In this document: in pieces, positions 54,262-64,000 of the stretch | How the letters are laid out: each line of letters opens with the position of its first letter | Numbering within the stretch: the first letter of the stretch is position 1 | NCBI RefSeq assembly: GCF_005222485.1 | Contig: NZ_CP029078.1 | Location: 3,651,001 to 3,715,000, forward strand | Direction of reading: 5' to 3' | From: Streptomyces griseoviridis | Lineage (GTDB): Bacteria; Actinomycetota; Actinomycetes; Streptomycetales; Streptomycetaceae | Length of the DNA stretch: 64,000 nucleotides | Program-made: the position numbers and the translations under genes | The notes under the pieces: generated by a model | Told to the model about the DNA's origin: nothing | Database searches by the model: none | What the model saw: the letters and a program-made list of their open reading frames with translations, nothing else

Positions 54262-55404
54262 TTAGCTAATCGTTACCTGGCGTGACCTGGCACACAGCTC
54301 AGCAAGAGCCTCTGCCGTCACGGGCGAAACGGCGCCCTCTTCCGTGACGATCGCGGTCACCAGCTCGGGCGGCGTCACATCGAACGCCGGGTTGTACGCC
54401 TGGGTCCCCAGGGGTGCCACCGGAATCCCGCCTCCCGCTCCCGCCACCGCCCCCTGCGGCGTGGTGATCTCGGTCACCTCGAACCCCGGACGCTGCTCCA
54501 CCTCGATGGAAGCGCCGTCCGGCGTCCGGAGATCGACCGTCGTCACCGGCGCCACCACGATGAACGGCACGTGGTGATACCGGGCGAGCACGGCGAGCGG
54601 ATAGCTCCCCACCTTGTTGGCCACCGAACCGTCGGCCGCGATACGGTCCGCCCCGATCAGCACCGCGTCCACCTCACCGGACGCGAACAGCGAGCCGGCC
54701 GCGTTGTCCGTGAGCAAGGTGTACGCCATGCCGCTGCGAGCCGCCTCGTATGCCGTCAGGCGAGCACCTTGCAGCAAGGGACGCGTTTCGTCCACCCAGA
54801 GTCTGCGCAGCTCGCCCGCCCGGTGCGCCGCGAGGGCCACCGCGAACGCCGTCCCCTCACCGCCCGACACCAGCGCCCCGGTGTTGCAGTGCGTGAGGAT
54901 CCGGTGCCCGCCGCCGGGCAGCAGCTCACCCAGCAGCGCCAGACCGTGCTCCGCCATCCGGACACTCGCCGCCGCGTCCTCCGCGTGCAGCCGCCGCGCG
55001 GCGGCCAGCGCCGCCGCGGCGGCCGACCCCTCCTCGCCGCTCCTGGCGAACTCGGCCCGGTGCGCCTCCCGCGCCCTGCGCACCCCGAGGGCCAGGTTCA
55101 CCGCGGTGGGCCGGGCCCCGGCCAGCGCGTTCGCCGCCTCGTCCACGTCGAACCCGCGCGCGGCGGCGAGCGCGACGCCGTACGCCCCCGCGATGCCGAG
55201 CAACGGCGCTCCCCGCACGGCGAGCGACCGGACCGCCTCCACCAGCGCGGACGCGTCCGTGCAGACCAGCTCGACCTCCTCGGCGGGCAACCTGGTCTGG
55301 TCGAGAAGGACCAGGACGGGACCTTCGGGTGGCTCCTCCCAACGGATCGCCGGTATCTCGGTGGGCCTGCTGTTCTCGCCGGTTCGCGCCTGCTGATCAG
55401 CCAT
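54262..55404 (-). CDS. mtnA: Methylthioribose-1-phosphate isomerase
   Basis: 380 residues; converts methylthioribose-1-phosphate to methylthioribulose-1-phosphate in the methionine salvage pathway, cytoplasmic. Conserved: RGAPLLGIAGAYG, catalytic Cys173 in THCNTGAL and Asp253 in IGADRIAADG. ATG at MADQQARTGE; the first 20 residues are not conserved. Directly upstream of mtrA on the same strand, 15 bases away, so mtrAB can be co-transcribed with it. No other salvage gene is nearby. Intact. Confidence 0.95.
   Translation of the reverse strand: MADQQARTGENSRPTEIPAIRWEEPPEGPVLVLLDQTRLPAEEVELVCTDASALVEAVRSLAVRGAPLLGIAGAYGVALAAARGFDVDEAANALAGARPTAVNLALGVRRAREAHRAEFARSGEEGSAAAAALAAARRLHAEDAAASVRMAEHGLALLGELLPGGGHRILTHCNTGALVSGGEGTAFAVALAAHRAGELRRLWVDETRPLLQGARLTAYEAARSGMAYTLLTDNAAGSLFASGEVDAVLIGADRIAADGSVANKVGSYPLAVLARYHHVPFIVVAPVTTVDLRTPDGASIEVEQRPGFEVTEITTPQGAVAGAGGGIPVAPLGTQAYNPAFDVTPPELVTAIVTEEGAVSPVTAEALAELCARSRQVTIS
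54271..54290. promoter_or_regulatory. Tandem GTMAC direct repeat upstream of mtrA
   Basis: On the minus strand two adjacent 10-bp units, CCAGGTCACG and CCAGGTAACG (nine of ten identical), end 25 bases before the mtrA start codon and lie within the mtnA 3' end. Actinobacterial MtrA sites are direct repeats of GTCAC/GTAAC-type half-sites (recalled), so autoregulation is possible. A 10-bp palindrome ATTAGCTAAT at 54261-54270 adjoins it. Confidence 0.5.
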
Positions 55405-55544
55405 GCGATCAGTCTGCCCCGTGCACGCCGGACAATTGAAGGTGTCCAGCGCACACCGCGGCCGGTACCGCGATGACCACCCCATGGCACGATGGCAGCC
55501 AACCTGCCGCCGCGACCGCGGACGGGCACCGTGAAGGAGCGACG

Positions 55545-56861
55545 ATGAACGACACTCCGGGCTGGGCGTCGCCCGGATCTGCCCCGTCCGACGGGCACGA
55601 GCCCGGCACCTCCGACCCCGCCGACCAGCAGGGCCGCCAGTCCGACGGCCAGGGCGTGAAGTGGTCCAAGGACCAGCCGCCCGCAGGCCAGTGGTCCGCG
55701 CCCACCGGCGCCCAGGTCCCCGGCCAGGCGCAGCCGCCGTCGACCGGCCAGGGCTGGGGCGGCACGCCCCCCACCGGCCCCGCGGGCGGCTGGGGAGCAG
55801 GCCAGGGCGGCTACGGAGGCCCCGGCGGCCCAGGGCCCTACGGCGGCGGCTGGGGAAGCGGCTGGGGCGGCCCGCCGCCCGCGGCCAAGCCCGGCGTGAT
55901 CCCGCTCCGCCCGCTCGGCGTGGGCGAGATCCTCGACGGCGCCGTCTCCACCATGCGCACCCACTGGCGCACGGTCCTCGGCATCTCGCTGACCGTCGCG
56001 GTCGTCACCCAGGTCGTCGTCATCCTGCTCCAGGGCCTGGTCCTCGACGACGCCTCCCGCACGATGGACCTCGACGACCCGAACGCCTCCTCCCAGGAGG
56101 TCTTCCGCGCGATGGGCAACGCGCTGCTCGGCCTCGGCGCCGTCTCCCTGATCGCGCTCATCGGCACCGTCGTGGCGACCGCGCTGCTGACGACCGTCAC
56201 CAGCCGGGCCGTCCTCGGCAAGCCCGTCACCACCGGCGAGGCCTGGCGCGACGCCCGCCCGCAGCTGCCGAAGCTGTTCGGGCTGATCCTTCTGCTGCTC
56301 GCCATCGTGTTCGGCCTGGTCCTGATCGGCGCCGTGCCGGGCATCATCGTCGCCGTCTCCGGCTGGGGCGACGCGGGAGCCGCCCTCATCGGGCTCGGCT
56401 GCCTGGCCGGCGCGGCCCTCGCGCTCTGGCTGATGATCCGCTTCTCGCTGGCCTCCCCCACCCTGATGCTGGAGAAGCAGGGCATCGGCACCTCGATGCG
56501 GCGCTCCGCCAAGCTCGTCAGGGGCTCCTGGTGGCGCGTCTTCGGCATCCAGCTCCTCGCGACGATCATCGCGAACCTCGTCTCGTCCCTCGTCGTCCTG
56601 CCCTTCAGCGTCATCGGCGCCCTCGCCGCCGACGGCGGCTTCGTCGGCCTCCTCGACGAATCCAGCGGCCTGGGCTGGACGTTCCTCATCGTCAGCGGCA
56701 TCGGCTCGGTGATCGGCTCCATGATCACGTTCCCGATCACCGCGGGCGTGACCGTGCTGCTCTACGTCGACCAGCGCATCCGCCGCGAGGGCCTCGACCT
56801 CGAACTGGCCCGCGCCGCGGGCGTCCAGGGCTACGGCGCCGAAGCCGGCGCGGGAGGATGA
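55545..56861 (+). CDS. Multi-pass membrane protein with Gly/Pro-rich N-terminus
   Basis: 438 residues. The first 130 are disordered (Gly/Pro/Gln-rich with GGWGSGWGG-type runs), then IPLRPLGVGEILDGA, and about six membrane segments. Resembles glycerophosphodiester-phosphodiesterase membrane-domain-like proteins of Actinobacteria. Strong GAAGGAG ribosome binding site. First gene of a five-gene operon with the DUF4129, DUF4350, MoxR and DUF58 genes (4-base gap to the next). Likely a membrane component of that complex. Divergent from mtnA. Function unknown. Confidence 0.8.
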   Translation: MNDTPGWASPGSAPSDGHEPGTSDPADQQGRQSDGQGVKWSKDQPPAGQWSAPTGAQVPGQAQPPSTGQGWGGTPPTGPAGGWGAGQGGYGGPGGPGPYGGGWGSGWGGPPPAAKPGVIPLRPLGVGEILDGAVSTMRTHWRTVLGISLTVAVVTQVVVILLQGLVLDDASRTMDLDDPNASSQEVFRAMGNALLGLGAVSLIALIGTVVATALLTTVTSRAVLGKPVTTGEAWRDARPQLPKLFGLILLLLAIVFGLVLIGAVPGIIVAVSGWGDAGAALIGLGCLAGAALALWLMIRFSLASPTLMLEKQGIGTSMRRSAKLVRGSWWRVFGIQLLATIIANLVSSLVVLPFSVIGALAADGGFVGLLDESSGLGWTFLIVSGIGSVIGSMITFPITAGVTVLLYVDQRIRREGLDLELARAAGVQGYGAEAGAGG

Positions 56862-56865
56862 TGCG

Positions 56866-57645
56866 GTGAGCCTGGCGGGGGGAGCACTCACCACGGCACC
56901 GGCAGCCCTGCCGGACGCCACCGAACCGGCCGCACGCGCCCTGCCGCGCGCCGCCGGCCCATCCGTACGGTCCCTGCTGACCGCCTCGGGCGACCAGCCG
57001 CCGCTCACCGTCCCCCGCGACCCCGCGCGGGAGGCGGCCCGGCACGAGCTGTCCAAGGGCATGTACCACGAGAACGATCCCAGCCTGGTCGAACGCGCCC
57101 TCAACGCGTTCTGGGACTGGATCGGCAAACTGTTCGAAACCGCCGCGTCGGCCACACCCGGCGGGACGGTCGGCCTGATCGTCGTCATCGTCGCCGTCCT
57201 CGCCGTGATCGGCGCCCTCTGGTGGCGCCTCGGCACCCCGCGGCGCCACCCGGTCTCGGCCGCCGTCCTCTTCGACGACCGTCCCCGCAGCGCCGCCGAA
57301 CACCGCTCGGCCGCCGAGGCGCACGCCGCCCAGGGCCACTGGAACCGGGCCGTCCAGGAACGCATGCGCGCCATCGTCAGGTCCCTGGAGGAACGCGCGC
57401 TCCTCGACGTCCGCCCCGGCCGCACCGCCGACGAGGCCGCCACCGCCGCGGGCCGCCCGCTGCCCTCCCACGCGGCGCGACTGCGCACCGCCGCCCGGGA
57501 CTTCGACGACGTCACATACGGCGGACGCAGCGCGACACCGACGTCGTACCAGCGCATCGCCGACCTCGACCGCGACCTCGAACGCGCCAGGCCCCGCCTC
57601 GCGAGCAGCACGGCCGCCCACGCCCACAAGGGGGCCGCCGAATGA
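56866..57645 (+). CDS. DUF4129-domain membrane protein
   Basis: 259 residues. One membrane segment at about 100-122 (GLIVVIVAVLAVIGALWW) and the conserved DUF4129 region after it: EHRSAAEAHAAQGHWNRAVQERMRAI. DUF4129 proteins recur beside MoxR and DUF58 genes, usually as a membrane partner. GTG start four bases after the previous gene. The 3' end overlaps the next start (ATGA). Confidence 0.85.
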   Translation: MSLAGGALTTAPAALPDATEPAARALPRAAGPSVRSLLTASGDQPPLTVPRDPAREAARHELSKGMYHENDPSLVERALNAFWDWIGKLFETAASATPGGTVGLIVVIVAVLAVIGALWWRLGTPRRHPVSAAVLFDDRPRSAAEHRSAAEAHAAQGHWNRAVQERMRAIVRSLEERALLDVRPGRTADEAATAAGRPLPSHAARLRTAARDFDDVTYGGRSATPTSYQRIADLDRDLERARPRLASSTAAHAHKGAAE

Positions 57646-58834
57646 CCACCGAGGCCACGCTCCCGACCACCTCCTCCGCCCTCGGCGTCCGCCAGGTGTG
57701 GACCCGCGCGCGGGGCGTCACGCTCGCCGTCGTGCTGCTGCTGACGGCGGCCGTCGTGATCGCCGTGATCCGCTCCGACAGCAAGCACGGCGTCCTCGAC
57801 CCGCGCTCCGTCGACCCCTACGGCAGCCGCGCCGTCGCCGAACTCCTCGCCGCCGACGGCGTCTCCACGCGCACGGTCGGCACCCTCGACCAGGCCCTCA
57901 CCGCGGCCGGCCCCGACACCACCGTCCTCGTCACCGTCCCCGACCTGCTGACGCGGAGCCAGCAGACGCGCCTGCGCAAGGCCCTCGACGGCTCCGGCGG
58001 ACGCACCGTCCTGCTCGCCCCGGGCAGCGCCTCCGTGGAGCGCCTCGTCCCGGACGTCACCGCGGACCCCGCCACCAGCGAGGTCTCGGCACGCGACCCG
58101 CGGTGCGACCTGCCCGCGGCCCGGCGCGCGGGCCCCGCCGACACCGGCGGCCTCCGCTACACCACCACCCACCTGGGCGCCGACGCCTGCTACCCCAGCC
58201 AGCGCCTGGCCACCCTGCTGCGGGTGCCGGACAGCACCGGGGACGGCGACACCGTCGTCCTCGGGGCGCCCGACATCCTCTTCAACGAACGTCTCGACAA
58301 GCAGGGCAACGCCTCGCTCGCCCTCCAACTCCTCGGCTCCCGCCCCCATCTGGTCTGGTACCTCCCCTCCCTCTCCGACTCCTCGGCCACCGGCGCGGGC
58401 GGCGAGCAGGACTTCATGGATCTGCTGCCCTCGGGCTGGCTCTGGGGCACGCTGCAACTCTTCATCGCGGCAGCACTCGCCGCCCTCTGGCGGGCACGCA
58501 GGTTCGGCCCGCTGGTGCCCGAGAGACTCCCCGTGGCGATCCGCGCCTCCGAGACCGTCGAAGGCCGGGCCCGCCTCTACCGCAAGGCGAACGCCCGCGA
58601 CCGCGCCGCGACCGCTCTGCGCTCCGCCACCCGCACCCGCCTCGCCCCTCTCGTAGGCGTCCCCGTCTCCCAGGCGCACACGCCCGAGGCCCTGCTCCCC
58701 GCCCTGTCCGCCCACCTCCACGGTGACGGCCAGGCCCTGCGGACCCTCCTCTTCGGGCCGCCGCCGGGCGACGACAAGGCGCTCGTCTCCCTCACCGACC
58801 AACTCGACGCCCTCGAAAGAGAGGTACGCCGTCC

Positions 58835-58838
<4 letters not shown>
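57642..58838 (+). CDS. DUF4350-domain membrane protein
   Basis: 398 residues. N-terminal membrane segment (about 26-46: GVTLAVVLLLTAAVVIAVI) is followed by a DUF4350 domain: DPYGSRAVAELLAADGVSTRTV and LLTRSQQTRLRKALDGSGGR, a Rossmann-like or glutamine-amidotransferase-like region with unknown chemistry. A second membrane segment (about 265-285) precedes a cytoplasmic C-terminus. ATG overlaps the preceding stop. Together with DUF4129 and MoxR it makes a recurring actinobacterial set. Confidence 0.84.
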
Positions 58839-59826
<988 letters not shown>

Positions 59827-59827
<1 letters not shown>

Positions 59828-61137
59828 TGGCGTTCACCGGACGCGCCGCGCTCCTCGCGGCCCTCGGCTCGCTCCCCGTCGGCCTGTGGGATCCCGGTTG
59901 GACGGGCATCCTCGCGGTGAACGCGCCGCTCGCGGTGGCCTGCGCCTGCGATTTCGCGCTGGCCGCGCCGGTACGCCGGCTCGGCCTGTCCCGCTCGGGC
60001 GACGCCTCGGTACGGCTGGGCGAGGGAGCCGATGTCACCCTCACGGTCACCAACCCGTCGGGCCGCCCGCTCCGCGCCCAGCTCCGCGACGCCTGGCCGC
60101 CCAGCAGCTGGGAGCCGGGGACGGAGGTGGCGGCCTCCCGCCACCGTCTGACCGTGCCCGCGGGTGAACGCCGCCGCGTCACGACCCGTCTGCGCCCGAC
60201 CCGCCGCGGCGACCGCCGGACGGACCGTGTGACGATCCGCTCGGCGGGCCCGCTCGGCCTGTTCACCCGCCAGGGCACCCACCGGGTTCCCTGGACGGTA
60301 CGGGTCCTGCCGCCGTTCACCAGCCGCAAGCACCTCCCCGCGAAGCTCGCCAGGCTCCGCGAGCTCGACGGCCGCACCAGCGTCCTGACCAGGGGCGAGG
60401 GCACGGAGTTCGACAGCCTGCGCGAGTACGTTCCTGGTGACGACACCCGCTCGATCGACTGGCGTGCGACGGCTCGCCACGCCACGGTCGCGGTCCGCAC
60501 CTGGCGTCCGGAGCGCGACCGGCACATCCTCGTGGTCCTGGACACCGGACGCACGTCGGCGGGCCGGGTCGGCGATGTGCCGCGCCTTGACGCCTCCATG
60601 GACGCGGCCCTTCTCCTGGGGGCGCTGGCCTCCCGCGCCGGGGACCGCGTCGATCTCCTGGCCTTCGACCGCCGGGTGCGCGCCCTGGTCCAGGGCCGCT
60701 CGGCCCGCGATGTCCTTCCGTCTCTCGTGACGGCGATGGCGACCCTCGAACCCGAGCTGGTGGAGCTGGACGCCAGGGGTCTCACCGCGACGGCTCTGCG
60801 CACGGCCCGTCGCCGCTCGCTGATCGTGCTCCTGACGAGCCTGGACGCGGCCCCGGTGGAGGAGGGCCTGCTTCCGGTGCTCTCCCAGCTCACCCAGCGC
60901 CATACGGTCCTGGTGGCGTCGGTGGCGGATCCGTATGTCGCCCGTATGTCCGAGGCCCGGGGTGACACGGAGGCGGTGTACGAGGCCGCTGCGGCGGCCC
61001 AGGCGCAGAGCGAACGCCGCCGCACCGCGGAACAGCTCCGCAGGCACGGTGTGACGGTGGTCGACGAGACGCCGGACGATCTGGCGCCGGCGCTGGCGGA
61101 CGCGTATCTGGCGCTGAAGGCGGCCGGCCGCCTGTAA
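59827..61137 (+). CDS. DUF58 family protein (MoxR partner)
   Basis: 436 residues. Two N-terminal hydrophobic segments, then a beta-rich region, followed by the DUF58 signature GTEFDSLREYVPGDDTRSIDWRA and a VWA-like domain with HILVVLDTGRTS. Some VWA MIDAS residues are not complete (DTGRT rather than DxSxS). DUF58 is the usual client or adaptor of MoxR. Last gene of the operon, 20 bases before the convergent rRNA terminator. Start ATG overlaps the moxR stop. Confidence 0.92.
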
Positions 61138-61157
61138 GGAATCCCGTAAAAGAAAAA

Positions 61158-61177
61158 GGGGCTCCGCAAGGAGCCCC
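61158..61177 (-). terminator. rRNA operon terminator 2
   Basis: 8-bp stem GGGGCTCC with a 4-base loop, followed on the minus strand by TTTTTCTTTT: a textbook intrinsic terminator for the leftward rRNA operon. It probably also ends rightward transcripts of the DUF58 operon. Confidence 0.9.
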
Positions 61178-61220
61178 TGAATAGACCGATCTCTCGATCC
61201 GTCACCACACCTGAAACGAA

Positions 61221-61252
61221 GAGAGCCCCGCACCATACGGTGCGGGGCTCTC
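61221..61252 (-). terminator. rRNA operon terminator 1
   Basis: 14-bp perfect stem (GAGAGCCCCGCACC) with a 4-base loop, 10 bases after the 5S gene, followed by TTCGTTT on the minus strand. Confidence 0.88.
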
Positions 61253-61262
61253 CCCAAAAATT

Positions 61263-61381
61263 GTTCGGCGGCGTCCTACTCTCCCACAGGGTCCCCCCTG
61301 CAGTACCATCGGCGCTGAAAGGCTTAGCTTCCGGGTTCGGAATGTAACCGGGCGTTTCCCTCACGCTATAACCACCGAAAC
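61263..61381 (-). rRNA. rrf: 5S ribosomal RNA
   Basis: 119 bases. On the minus strand it reads GTTTCGGTGGTTATAGCG at the 5' end, CCGAACCCGGAAGCTAAG in loop B/helix III and ends GAGAGTAGGACGCCGCCGAAC-like; both ends pair. Matches Streptomyces 5S. Last gene of the operon; followed by two terminators. Confidence 0.96.
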
Positions 61382-61479
61382 ACTATGAAACTATCCAGCC
61401 ACACCACAACCAACCCAGCGGGTTCAGGTGTGGGGCTGTTCGTGGTTTCAGAACCAACACAGTGGACGCGAGCAACTGA

Positions 61480-64000
<2,521 letters not shown>

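Overview
The window has the base composition (very high GC), gene density and gene order of a Streptomyces-type actinomycete chromosome. The order kinase / FHA-ATPase / sugar ABC transporter / wall-polymer genes / NAD-glutamate dehydrogenase / secA / hpf / lpqB-mtrB-mtrA / mtnA / MoxR-DUF58 / rRNA matches, as far as I remember it, the SCO2974-SCO3020 core region of S. coelicolor. No phage, transposase, CRISPR array or tRNA gene was seen.

Layout. 1-5.5 kb: a Ser/Thr protein kinase (C-terminus cut off by the window edge), divergent from a giant FHA/disordered/FtsK-like ATPase protein. 5.6-9.3 kb: a sugar ABC importer (lipoprotein plus two permeases) with no ATPase gene; the first permease carries an extra extracytoplasmic domain. 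9.4-28.3 kb: a cell-wall glycopolymer region with three tandem bifunctional GT2/CDP-glycerol-phosphotransferase proteins, four multi-membrane-span glycosyltransferase-like proteins, a GalE-type epimerase, and a TagGH-type ABC exporter. It is interrupted by a self-contained ohr/ohrR peroxide module with a clear operator, an orphan LuxR response regulator and a TetR regulator. 28.3-32.5 kb: a YtcJ-type amidohydrolase and an MFS transporter divergent from a LysR regulator.

32.6-37.6 kb: the 1648-residue NAD-dependent glutamate dehydrogenase. 38-41.3 kb: a PfpI/DJ-1 protein, a HAD hydrolase, a DUF6912-like protein and an Rv3235-like protein. 41.4-44.2 kb: secA. 44.5-46.5 kb: a GNAT acetyltransferase and a YcaQ/AlkX-type DNA glycosylase. 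46.6-49.5 kb: an orphan LuxR response regulator, the long-form hibernation factor HPF and a ComF-like protein. 49.7-55.4 kb: mtnA-mtrA-mtrB-lpqB on the minus strand. 55.5-61.1 kb: a tightly coupled divergent operon (membrane protein, DUF4129, DUF4350, MoxR, DUF58). 61.16-64 kb: the end of an rRNA operon on the minus strand (partial 23S, 5S, two terminators).

Most of the window is core cell-envelope biology: wall polymer synthesis and export, protein secretion, the MtrAB-LpqB envelope and development system and a MoxR chaperone operon, with stress-response genes between them. The most interesting signals are the complementary motif decay among the three tandem GT2/TagF paralogues, the domain insertion in the ABC permease, the kinase tail repeats next to an FHA protein, a tandem GTMAC repeat just upstream of mtrA, and a pair of perfect Streptomyces DnaA-box sequences upstream of comF.
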